From positions 1 to 51,989 of the forward strand of contig CAMCVS010000016.1 of assembly GCA_945881965.1 (NCBI GenBank): DNA of 51,989 nt. Reading direction: 5' to 3'. This stretch comes from Paracoccus haematequi (GTDB taxonomy: Bacteria; Pseudomonadota; Alphaproteobacteria; Rhodobacterales; Rhodobacteraceae). How positions within the stretch are numbered: the first letter of the stretch is position 1; each line of letters starts with the position of its first letter. The translations under genes and the position numbers were made by a program. The notes under the pieces were generated by a model. The model had not been told where the DNA came from and made no database searches. It saw nothing but the letters and a program-made list of their open reading frames with translations. Shown one piece after another: positions 7,173 to 14,312 of this stretch.

Positions 7173-7220
7173 GACCCTTAGACCATGACCCTCAGATCAT
7201 GACCCACCGCCCATGACACG
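7170..7220 (+). repeat. 14-base tandem repeat with chained ATGA mini-reading frames before phnF
   Basis: CATGAC occurs at 7170, 7184, 7198 and 7212, exactly 14 bases apart, within repeats of the form CATGACCCTYAGAY. Each ATG opens a five-codon frame (MTLRP, MTLRS, MTHRP) whose TGA overlaps the next ATG as ATGA, and the fourth ATG is the phnF start. A further ATG at 7166 opens a two-codon frame that ends at the first repeat. This could be a translational relay, a protein-binding array, or simple tandem duplication. Confidence 0.75.
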
Positions 7221-7923
7221 CTTGGCCATCTGGACCGCCATCCGCGACACGCTCGCCGCCGAGATTGCCAGCGGTCACTACGGCCTTGGCGACCGCCTGC
7301 CGACCGAAGCCGACCTGTCGGCGCGGTTTGGCGTCAACAGGCATACGGTGCGGCGCGCGCTGGCAGACCTTGCCGCCGCAGGCACCGTCCATGCCCGGCG
7401 CGGCGCGGGGGTGTTCGTGGCGGCCCAGCCCACCGATTACCCCATCGGGCGGCGCGTGCGGTTCCACCAGAGTTTGCGCGAGGCGGGCCGCCTGCCCGGC
7501 AAGGAAATCCTGCTGATCGAAACCCGCCGCGCCAGCCCCGATGAAATCACCGCCCTGCAACTGGCGGACGGGGCCGAGGTGCATTGCTATGACGGCCTGT
7601 CCTTGGCCGATGGCCAGCCGATTGCCGTGTTCCGGTCGGTGTTTCCCGCCGCGCGGTTTCCGCGACTTCCGCACCTGCTGGCAGAGTTGCGGTCTGTTAC
7701 CGCAGCGCTGGCCGCCGAGGGCATCGCGGATTTCACGCGCGCCAGTACGCGCATCACCGCGCGCGCCGCCACACCGACGCAGGCGCTGCACCTGCGTATC
7801 CCGGATGGCGCGCCTGTGTTACGCACGCGCGGCATCAACATCGACCCGGCGGGCCATCCGGTCGAGTATGGTCAGACCTGGTTCGCGGGCGACCGGGTGA
7901 CGCTGACGGTGTCTGACCTTTAG
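7213..7923 (+). CDS. phnF: GntR-family phosphonate regulator PhnF (HutC/UTRA type)
   Basis: Transcription factor with an N-terminal winged helix (residues about 5-70, recognition region 29-50 with RLPTEADL and NRHTVRRAL) and a C-terminal UTRA ligand-binding domain (about 85-232), the HutC architecture. It diverges from phnG, the usual arrangement for PhnF, and probably represses the phnG and phnF promoters until a phosphonate-derived ligand or phosphate starvation relieves it. The length of 236 residues is normal. The start codon is the fourth ATG of a 14-base tandem repeat and has no clear Shine-Dalgarno sequence, so re-initiation or a leader-controlled start is possible. The second phnM follows on the same strand after 109 bases. 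Confidence 0.88.
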   Translation: MTRLAIWTAIRDTLAAEIASGHYGLGDRLPTEADLSARFGVNRHTVRRALADLAAAGTVHARRGAGVFVAAQPTDYPIGRRVRFHQSLREAGRLPGKEILLIETRRASPDEITALQLADGAEVHCYDGLSLADGQPIAVFRSVFPAARFPRLPHLLAELRSVTAALAAEGIADFTRASTRITARAATPTQALHLRIPDGAPVLRTRGINIDPAGHPVEYGQTWFAGDRVTLTVSDL

Positions 7924-7965
7924 GTCGCAGGAATTTCACCGTTTCCTGTGGAAAACTTTTTCGGT

Positions 7966-7983
7966 TTGTCATCCCTACGTCAT
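7966..7983 (+). promoter_or_regulatory. Pho-box-like site upstream of second phnM
   Basis: TTGTCAT-CCCT-ACGTCAT, two 7-base half sites with 11-base spacing; the first matches the PhoB half site in six of seven positions and the second in five. A further GGTCAT lies 13 bases on. The site is about 50 bases before the gene, suggesting that the second phnM has its own phosphate-controlled promoter and is not only read through from phnF. Confidence 0.45.
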
Positions 7984-8032
7984 CTGCGGTGGTCATATAC
8001 ACGCAATTCCCAACGCAAATGTCTGATCCGCC

Positions 8033-9241
8033 ATGCCATCTTCGATGCCCTCGTCGCCCAATTCCCGCTCGCCCTTGTCCCTGCGTTTGACCGGCGCCCA
8101 TGTGTTGCGCGACGGCGAAATGCAGGCGCGGTCCGTGAGCCTCGAAGACGGCGTGATCAGCAAGGGCGCGCTGCCCGAGGTCGATCTGACCGGCTATCTG
8201 ATCCTGCCGGGGATCATCGACCTGCATGGCGATGCCTTTGAGCGTCACATTGCGCCGCGCCCCACCGCGCCGTTTCCCATCGCGACCGGGCTTGCCGGCA
8301 CCGACCGCGATGCGGCCGCGAATGGTGTGACCACCGCCTATCTGGCGCAAAGCTGGTCCTGGGAGGGCGGTCTGCGCGGGCCGGATTATGCCAGCGACCT
8401 GTTGGCGGGGCTGGACGCCTATCTGCCCCATGCCCTGATCGACCTGCGCGCGCAGATCCGCTGCGAAACGCACACCGTTGACACCAAGGAACGCCTGCTG
8501 GCCGTCGTGCAAAAGCACCGCGTGGGTTACGTGGTGTTCAACAACCATCTGGACGAGGCGGTGATGCTGGCGGAAAAGCGTCCCGCCGACATCGCGATCT
8601 GGGCCCGCAAGGCCGGACGCACCCCCGAGGATCATATGGCGCTGGTCCATGCCACGATGGCGCAAAAGCCCCGCGTCCCGCGCTATCTGTGCCGTCTGGC
8701 CGAAGAGTTCGACCGCATGGGCGTGGTCTATGGCAGCCATGATGACCCCGACGCCAATACCCGCGAGCATTTCTCGATGATCGGGGCCAAGATCTGCGAA
8801 TTTCCCACCTCTGTTGCCGCCGCCGAAGCCGCGCGCGCCGTGGGCGATCCGGTGCTGATGGGCGCCCCCAATGTGGTGCGCGGCGGGTCGCAAGCGGGCA
8901 ATGTGTCGGCCCAGCATCTGGTGCGGCTGCAACGCTGCAACGCGTTGGTGTCGGATTACTATTACCCCGCGTTGTCGCAGGCGGCGTTCCGGCTGGTGGA
9001 TGAGGGGATCATGACCCTGCCCGCCGCCTGGGACATGATTTCGCGCAACCCGGCCGATATCCTGCGCCTGACCGACCGGGGCCGCATCGACGCGGGCCGC
9101 CGCGCCGACCTGACGGTGATCCATGCCGAGACGCGGGTGGTCGAGGCGACATTTTCCGCCGGACGGCTGGCCTATCTGGGCGGCGAAGCGGCAGCGCGGT
9201 TCCTGCGCGTGGCGGGGCAGGTCGTGGCATCGGCGGCGTAA
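8033..9241 (+). CDS. phnM: PhnM-like amidohydrolase, diverged second copy
   Basis: A 402-residue amidohydrolase related to PhnM over its length, with PGIIDLHGDAFERHIAPRP at 59-77, HDDPD at 236-240, GGSQAGN at 284-290 and SDYYYPA at 307-313. Compared with the canonical PhnM at the left end, HTD becomes HGD, the DHTPGQ motif is replaced by FNNHLDE around 169-175, and the histidine of HSGN becomes glutamine. The metal centre looks kept but the substrate site differs, so a different phosphonate-linked substrate is plausible. The annotated start has no clear ribosome site; the conserved domain begins only at about residue 16, so a later start is possible. It converges with the hexapeptide acetyltransferase gene, two bases away. 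Confidence 0.8.
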   Translation: MPSSMPSSPNSRSPLSLRLTGAHVLRDGEMQARSVSLEDGVISKGALPEVDLTGYLILPGIIDLHGDAFERHIAPRPTAPFPIATGLAGTDRDAAANGVTTAYLAQSWSWEGGLRGPDYASDLLAGLDAYLPHALIDLRAQIRCETHTVDTKERLLAVVQKHRVGYVVFNNHLDEAVMLAEKRPADIAIWARKAGRTPEDHMALVHATMAQKPRVPRYLCRLAEEFDRMGVVYGSHDDPDANTREHFSMIGAKICEFPTSVAAAEAARAVGDPVLMGAPNVVRGGSQAGNVSAQHLVRLQRCNALVSDYYYPALSQAAFRLVDEGIMTLPAAWDMISRNPADILRLTDRGRIDAGRRADLTVIHAETRVVEATFSAGRLAYLGGEAAARFLRVAGQVVASAA

Positions 9242-9243
9242 AT

Positions 9244-9861
9244 TCAGCCGCCGTATTTTTCCAGAAATTCTTCCACCGGCAGCGCGCGAAAATCGAGCAG
9301 CGTATCGCGCAGGCGGTCATGCGCCCAATCCCACCATGCCAACGCGATAATGCGCTCGGCAATCGCCGCAGGCTGGCGCAGGCGCAGCACGCGGGCGGGG
9401 GTTCCGGCGACAATCGTGTAAGGTGCGACATCCTTGGTCACCACCGCGCCCGACGCGATCACCGCGCCGTGGCCCACCGTCACCTCGGGTTTGATCATCG
9501 CGGCATGGCCAATCCAGGTGTCATGGCCGATCACACTGCGGCGCGACCGGCGATGGTCGAAAAACGCGGTGTCGTTATCTGCGTCATCCCAATAATCGGC
9601 GGACCGATACAGGAAATGGTGGCAGGACGCAGTGTGCAACGGATGATCCGTGGCCCCGATGCGGACAAAGGCCGCGATATTGGCGAATTTGCCCACCTCG
9701 GTATTGGCAATATCGGCATAGCGGTCGGTATAGGAATAATCGCCCAGATGGCTATGCGCGATCCGCGTCCCCGCGCCCAATTCGCAATAGCGTCCAAAGG
9801 TCGTGTCCGTCACCGAACAGCCGGGATGGATAAAGGGCGTCTCCGCCGTCAGCCGTGCCAT
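9244..9861 (-). CDS. Hexapeptide-repeat acetyltransferase of phosphonate clusters
   Basis: A 205-residue left-handed beta-helix transferase with several isoleucine-patch hexapeptides (for example GRYCEL, GAGTRI, VGKFANI, IGHDTWIGHAAMI, VTVGHGAVIASGAVV) and the closing AGTPARVLR motif of the LacA/CatB group. Members of this group found in C-P lyase loci are annotated as phosphonate metabolism transferases and may replace PhnO, which N-acetylates aminoalkylphosphonates. It lies 18 bases after phnE2 and has AAGGGCGG before its ATG, so it is the last gene of the phnC-D-E1-E2 operon. Substrate is inferred from context only; capsule or antibiotic acetyltransferases share the fold. Confidence 0.8.
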   Translation of the reverse strand: MARLTAETPFIHPGCSVTDTTFGRYCELGAGTRIAHSHLGDYSYTDRYADIANTEVGKFANIAAFVRIGATDHPLHTASCHHFLYRSADYWDDADNDTAFFDHRRSRRSVIGHDTWIGHAAMIKPEVTVGHGAVIASGAVVTKDVAPYTIVAGTPARVLRLRQPAAIAERIIALAWWDWAHDRLRDTLLDFRALPVEEFLEKYGG

Positions 9862-9879
9862 GTACCGCCCTTTTGCAGG

Positions 9880-11229
9880 TCAGTGCCCGCCGTCGTCGCC
9901 CTTGATCAGCTTGCCGCGCAGCCAGCCCGACAGGCTGTCCATCGCCATCACCATCAACAGGATCAGCACGATGTAATAGCTGACTTCTTCCCAATCTTTC
10001 TGGGTGGAAATCGCCTGCGTCAACAACAACCCGATGCCGCCGCCGGTAATCGCGCCAATCACCGTGGCCGAGCGGGTGTTCGATTCCAGATAATACAGCA
10101 CCTGGCTCAGCAGCACCGGCATGATCTGCGGGATCACCCCGAACCGATAGCGCAGCGCAGGTTTCGCGCCGGTGGAGGCCAGCCCCTCGATCTGCTTGTT
10201 ATCGACGTTTTCCAGCGCTTCCGAGAATATCTTGCCGAAGCTGCCGACGTCCGTAATCGCAATCGCCAGCGCGCCGGTCATCGGGCCGGGGCCAAAGGCG
10301 CGCGACAAGATGATGGTCCAGATCAACCCGTCCACGCCGCGCACAAAGTCGAACAGCCGCCGCGCCACTTGCCGCACCGCCACGAAGGGCGTGAAATTCG
10401 ACGCGGCCAGGAATGCAAGCGGCAGGGTGACCAGCGCCGCCGACATGGTGCCCAGAAACGCCATCAGGATGGTTTCAAAGATCGCCCACAAGACATCGCC
10501 ATGCCGCCACATCGCATTGTTCCACACCGAACCGACGATATTGGCAATGTTGGACTGCGCCGGATCGACCCGGTCGCCGCTGATCGCCAACCCGACGATC
10601 TCACCAAAGGATTTGCCGTAGAACGGGCTGTCCAGCGTGAAGAAGAACAATTCCCAACCGTAAGAATAGCGGAAGACCTCGGTGCGGGCGCGCGTTACCG
10701 ACAGTCGCCCCGATTCGGTCGTCAACGACACCCGCGTCTCGGACGCGTTGATCCAGTCCGGCACCTGCCCGTCCGGCGTCGTCAGTTGCACCTTGCCATC
10801 CACCAGCACGATATCGACCGTGCCGTAACCGGGATGGACATAGCTGACCCGGTCCCGCCCGGTGAACGTCACGCCATGCCCGTCGGGCAGCGTCACCTGC
10901 GTGACATCACCGGTCATCGTCACCCATTCGGGCAAAAGGCCATCGGGATATTGTCCCTTGGCCTCGCCCTCGATCGACACGTCCATCGCGCCCGACCGGT
11001 TGTCGCGGGTCACATGGGTCTTGTGACTGATGAAGTCGGACATCAGGATTTGCGCGTTGTCCATCCGCGCGCGTTCGGCCAGACCCAGAAAATCGAAGGC
11101 AAAGAAGATGTAGATGAAATAGGCGGTGATTGCGGCGGGCACGCCAAAGGCGATCATCCGCTTGCGCAGCAACAGCTTGTTCACGGCGGGCAGGACATCC
11201 CCTGCGGCAACGGCATCAACGGCGGCCAT
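9880..11229 (-). CDS. phnE: Phosphonate ABC transporter permease PhnE2 with long periplasmic insert
   Basis: Inner-membrane permease of the PhnCDE importer. The C-terminal part (about 245-440) holds the usual membrane segments and the EAA loop region (SEALENVDNKQIEGLASTGA). At 449 residues it is far longer than a standard PhnE of about 270: after the first membrane helix (about 25-48) there is a hydrophilic region of about 180 residues (55-235), probably periplasmic. That region has two similar strand-rich units, PEWV...VTLPDGHGV and PDWI...VSLTTESGR. A second, long PhnE is often paired with a short one in alphaproteobacteria. It begins three bases after phnE1 stops. Confidence 0.88.
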   Translation of the reverse strand: MAAVDAVAAGDVLPAVNKLLLRKRMIAFGVPAAITAYFIYIFFAFDFLGLAERARMDNAQILMSDFISHKTHVTRDNRSGAMDVSIEGEAKGQYPDGLLPEWVTMTGDVTQVTLPDGHGVTFTGRDRVSYVHPGYGTVDIVLVDGKVQLTTPDGQVPDWINASETRVSLTTESGRLSVTRARTEVFRYSYGWELFFFTLDSPFYGKSFGEIVGLAISGDRVDPAQSNIANIVGSVWNNAMWRHGDVLWAIFETILMAFLGTMSAALVTLPLAFLAASNFTPFVAVRQVARRLFDFVRGVDGLIWTIILSRAFGPGPMTGALAIAITDVGSFGKIFSEALENVDNKQIEGLASTGAKPALRYRFGVIPQIMPVLLSQVLYYLESNTRSATVIGAITGGGIGLLLTQAISTQKDWEEVSYYIVLILLMVMAMDSLSGWLRGKLIKGDDGGH

Positions 11230-11232
11230 GGT

Positions 11233-12099
11233 TCAATGCCCCTTCACAAGCTTGTCGCGGAAATAGCTGGACACCTGATCGACGATCACGATGGTAATGA
11301 ACAGCACCAGAAAGATCGCCACAACCTGATCATACTTGCCTTGACCCCATTGCATCGAGGTCTTGAGTTCATAGCCGATCCCGCCCGACCCCACAAAGCC
11401 CAGGATGGCCGAGGCACGGATGTTGATCTCGAACCGCAGCAGCGCATAGGACAACCAATTCGGCGCGACCTGCGGCACCACGCCCAGCACCATCCGCTGG
11501 ATCCAGCTTGCGCCGACCGATTGCAAACCCTCGACCGGCTTGAGGTCAGCGTTTTCGGCGACTTCGGAAAACAGCTTGCCCAGAGCGCCGCCGGTATGCA
11601 GCGCGATGGCGATCATCGCGGGCACCGGACCCGGTCCAAGGATATAGATCAGCACCAGCGCGATGACGATTTCGGGGAATGCGCGCAGCGTGTCCATCAC
11701 ACGGCGGAACAGCCCGATCAGGCGCGGCCAGCGTGCCAGACCGCGCGTCGCCAGCAGCGCAAACACACCGCCCATCAACGCGCCGACCAACGTCGAGGCC
11801 AGCGCAATATTCACGGTTTCGATCAATGACGGGATCGCGGCCCACATCAGGCCGGGCAGGTTGGCGCGGTTCGCCCAGGCCTCGGACACCACTTCGGACG
11901 GGAACGATCCGATGTTCAGGATGCCGTCCCAGAACCCGCCTGCGTTGCGGTGATCGGCCAGCATAAAACCCGACACCAGCACGGAAATGAAGATGATCAG
12001 GATCAGCCCGCCATACATGCGCTTGCGGCGGACCAGTTCCAGATAGTTGTCCTGCATCCGGCGCAAGTTCGGCGCGGCATTCAGCGTGGCGTCGGTCAT
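11233..12099 (-). CDS. phnE: Phosphonate ABC transporter permease PhnE1
   Basis: Standard-sized permease of 288 residues with a first helix at about 30-50, further helices in the C-terminal half, and the EAA loop SEVAENADLKPVEGLQSVGA that contacts the PhnC ATPase. The start MTDATLNAAP is chosen because AGAGGA lies seven bases before it, although the frame is open further upstream. It follows phnD after a 59-base gap with a GC-rich hairpin, and forms a heterodimer with PhnE2 by inference from the pair of adjacent permease genes. Confidence 0.92.
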   Translation of the reverse strand: MTDATLNAAPNLRRMQDNYLELVRRKRMYGGLILIIFISVLVSGFMLADHRNAGGFWDGILNIGSFPSEVVSEAWANRANLPGLMWAAIPSLIETVNIALASTLVGALMGGVFALLATRGLARWPRLIGLFRRVMDTLRAFPEIVIALVLIYILGPGPVPAMIAIALHTGGALGKLFSEVAENADLKPVEGLQSVGASWIQRMVLGVVPQVAPNWLSYALLRFEINIRASAILGFVGSGGIGYELKTSMQWGQGKYDQVVAIFLVLFITIVIVDQVSSYFRDKLVKGH

Positions 12100-12121
12100 G
12101 GCGGATCCTCTGGACAGGAAA

Positions 12122-12147
12122 CGGGCGGGGATCGGCACCCCCGCCCG
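12122..12147 (-). terminator. Hairpin between phnD and phnE1
   Basis: Nine paired bases (CGGGCGGGG with CCCCGCCCG) around an 8-base loop lie 11 bases after the phnD stop. Such stems downstream of binding-protein genes often protect their mRNA end or partly terminate transcription, giving more binding protein than permease. No T run follows, so stabilisation is the more likely role. Confidence 0.6.
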
Positions 12148-12158
12148 CCAGATTGCGA

Positions 12159-13055
12159 TTACTTCGACTGCAGCTTGCGTGCGGCAACGATGCCTTCATA
12201 GTCAGCGTGGGTCACCGGAACGAAATCCTTGGCTTCGCCAGCAGCGACGTTATAGGCGCACTGCTTGTCGTTCTCGTGCATGTCAGCAACCAGGGTGTTG
12301 ACCTTGTCCTTGACGTCCTGCGGCAGGGCGCGGCGCACCACGAACGGGCCGTTCGGGATCAGCTTGGAACGCCAGATTTCGACGATGTCGTTCATGTCAA
12401 CCAGACCAGCATCGGCGGCCTTGCGGAATGCGCCGGTGGTGTAACCATCTTCCCAGTTGCCCAGGCCGTCAGCCCAAGCCACGCCTGCCGCGAAATCACC
12501 CTTGGCGACGCCAACGATGGTCTGCTCATGGCCGCCCGAGAATTTCACTTCGCTGAAATAGGCGTCCAGCGGGCCGAAGGCTGCGGTCAATTCCGCGCCG
12601 GGGACCAGGTAGCCCGAGGTCGAGTTCGGGTCAGCAAAGGCGAACGACTTGCCCTTGGCGTCTTCGATCTTGGTCAGGCCCGAATCCTTGCGGGCGAAAC
12701 CGATCGAATAATAGCCGGTCGAGCCGTCCACGTTCTGGGTGGTCAGCGTGACGTCCACGGCTTCCGGGTCGGTCAGGTAGATCTTGGCGTAGGCCGACGC
12801 GCCCAGACCGGCATAGTCGATGGTGCCGCCCAGCAGGCCCTGGATCACGCCGTCATAGTCGGCGGGGGTGAAAACCTTGACCGGAACGCCCAGAGTGGCT
12901 TCCAGCGCAACGCGGAAGCACTCGGACGAGGTCAGGCGGTCCTGCGCGTTTTCGCCACCCAGGATGCCCAGGCGGAATTCGGTGATTTTGTCCTGCGCGG
13001 CAGCAGCGCCGGTCAGTGCAGTGGTGGCCACGAGGGCAGCAATCAGATTTTTCAT
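12159..13055 (-). CDS. phnD: Phosphonate ABC transporter substrate-binding protein PhnD
   Basis: Periplasmic binding protein of 298 residues. The first 20 residues form a Sec signal peptide (MKNLIAALVATTALTG followed by AAAA) with cleavage before QDKITEFRLG. Family hallmarks are LGILGGENAQDRL in the first strand, the YDGVIQGLLGGTIDYAGLGASAY region lining the ligand site, and DPNSTSGYLVPG. It delivers phosphonates to PhnE1/E2. It follows phnC by 64 bases and is separated from phnE1 by a hairpin that may raise its relative expression. Confidence 0.94.
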   Translation of the reverse strand: MKNLIAALVATTALTGAAAAQDKITEFRLGILGGENAQDRLTSSECFRVALEATLGVPVKVFTPADYDGVIQGLLGGTIDYAGLGASAYAKIYLTDPEAVDVTLTTQNVDGSTGYYSIGFARKDSGLTKIEDAKGKSFAFADPNSTSGYLVPGAELTAAFGPLDAYFSEVKFSGGHEQTIVGVAKGDFAAGVAWADGLGNWEDGYTTGAFRKAADAGLVDMNDIVEIWRSKLIPNGPFVVRRALPQDVKDKVNTLVADMHENDKQCAYNVAAGEAKDFVPVTHADYEGIVAARKLQSK

Positions 13056-13119
13056 GCGTCGTCTCCGGGTTGGGTGCCCTGCCCGCCTACCGGGTCAGAG
13101 CGGGGTAAAAACTGTTGGA

Positions 13120-13944
13120 TCAGGCGGGAACGCTGTCCGTGGACAGGGCTTCGGCATAGGTGCGGTCCAGCGTGCCGATCTCGGTCGAAGTCGCGGCTTC
13201 GGAGAAACTCTCGTCCGCGCCATAGATGTCGCGCGCCGCACCCGTGGTCAGTTGGTCGGCGGTGCCGTCAAACACCACGCGGCCCGCGCGCATGCCGATG
13301 ATGCGGTCGCAATAGCGCCGCGCGGTGTCCAGCGTGTGCAGGTTGGCGATCACCATGCGCCCGTCTTCTTCGTGGATGCGGCGCAGATCCTGCATCACAA
13401 GCTGCGCATTCATCGGGTCAAGCGACGCAATCGGTTCATCCGCCAACACGATTTTCGGATTCTGCATCACGGCGCGCGCGATGGCGACGCGCTGTTGCTG
13501 GCCACCCGACAGCGCCTCGGCGCGCTTGGCGGCATGTTCGGCGATGCCCAGACGTTCCAGAATCTCGATCGCTTTCAGGATGTCGGCCTGCGGAAACAGG
13601 TTGAACATCGTGGTGATCACGGACTGGCGGTTCAGCGTGCCATGCAGCACGTTCGACACCACGTCCATGCGCGGCACCAGGTTGAACTGCTGAAAAATCA
13701 TCGCGCATTGCGACTGCCATGCGCGCTTTTCGGCGCCTTGCAATGCGGTCACGTCGCGGCCTTCGAACCGGATCGCGCCCGACGAGGCATCGGTCAGACG
13801 GTTCATCATGCGCAAAACGGTAGATTTGCCCGCGCCAGACCGTCCGATGATGCCGACCATGATCGGTTTGTCAAAAGACAGCGTCACGCTGTCCACGGCC
13901 GTGTTGGCACCGAACGTCTTTGTCAGGCGATCAAATTGCAGCAT
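13120..13944 (-). CDS. phnC: Phosphonate ABC transporter ATP-binding protein PhnC
   Basis: Cytoplasmic ATPase of the phosphonate importer, 274 residues from the chosen start. Walker [10 protein letters not shown], signature LSGGQQQR and Walker [13 protein letters not shown] are intact. Two ATGs nine bases apart are possible; the second ([12 protein letters not shown]) is preferred because AAGGGG lies at a usable distance from it and too close to the first. It is the first gene of the phnC-D-E1-E2-acetyltransferase operon and has a Pho-box-like array about 55-80 bases upstream. Confidence 0.93.
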   Translation of the reverse strand: MLQFDRLTKTFGANTAVDSVTLSFDKPIMVGIIGRSGAGKSTVLRMMNRLTDASSGAIRFEGRDVTALQGAEKRAWQSQCAMIFQQFNLVPRMDVVSNVLHGTLNRQSVITTMFNLFPQADILKAIEILERLGIAEHAAKRAEALSGGQQQRVAIARAVMQNPKIVLADEPIASLDPMNAQLVMQDLRRIHEEDGRMVIANLHTLDTARRYCDRIIGMRAGRVVFDGTADQLTTGAARDIYGADESFSEAATSTEIGTLDRTYAEALSTDSVPA

Positions 13945-13997
13945 ACGACCCATCCCCTTGGTTGAGGTGGCAACTAGGCGAGTCGGACAAAGGTTTA

Positions 13998-14026
13998 TTG
14001 ACGGTTTTGTAAATGATTAGTGACAA
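13998..14026 (-). promoter_or_regulatory. Pho-box-like triple repeat upstream of phnC
   Basis: On the phnC strand three 7-base elements recur every 11 bases: TTGTCAC, CATTTAC and CCGTCAA, with A/T-rich spacers TAAT, AAAA and TAAA. Outer elements match the PhoB half-site consensus in six and five of seven positions, the middle one poorly. The layout, half sites plus A/T-rich spacers in 11-base register, is the standard Pho box form and fits phosphate-starvation control of phosphonate uptake. Confidence 0.55.
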
Positions 14027-14143
14027 TGGCCGGGGATACCCGGATGCCGCGATCACATCATGCGGCGACGCAGATCGGCGCTGCGCCATGGTCACAACAA
14101 CGCCGCCCCGGCGCTGTCACATCAGTTTAACGGGAGGATGCGG

Positions 14144-14220
14144 TGGTGGACTGGGAGGGATTCGAACCCCCGACCCCTTGATTCGTAGTCAAGTGCTCTA
14201 TCCAACTGAGCTACCAGTCC
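14144..14220 (-). tRNA. tRNA-Arg (anticodon ACG)
   Basis: Reads on the minus strand with acceptor stem GGACTGG/CCAGTCC, D arm TAGCTCAGTTGGATAGAGC, anticodon stem CTTGA/TCAAG around loop CTACGAA, and T loop GGTTCGAATCC. The CCA tail is encoded at 14144-14146. Position 34 is A (inosine after editing), so it reads CGU, CGC and CGA arginine codons. All helices pair correctly. Confidence 0.97.
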
Positions 14221-14312
14221 AACGCGAAGTGGGCAGCGTGTAGCTTTGCTGCGCGGGCAATGCAAGGGCTGTCGGATCGCGGCGCATATTTATCTGGCAT
14301 CGCGTCGCGCCA

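Noticed and set aside
7165-7220. Possible CRISPR array
   Set aside because: The repeat unit is 14 bases, tandem without spacers, and no cas genes are in the window.
9319-11829. 836-codon open frame on the plus strand
   Set aside because: It runs antisense to the acetyltransferase, phnE2 and phnE1, whose products have clear family motifs. Its translation is rich in H, R, Q and D with no domain, as expected for an antisense frame in GC-rich DNA.
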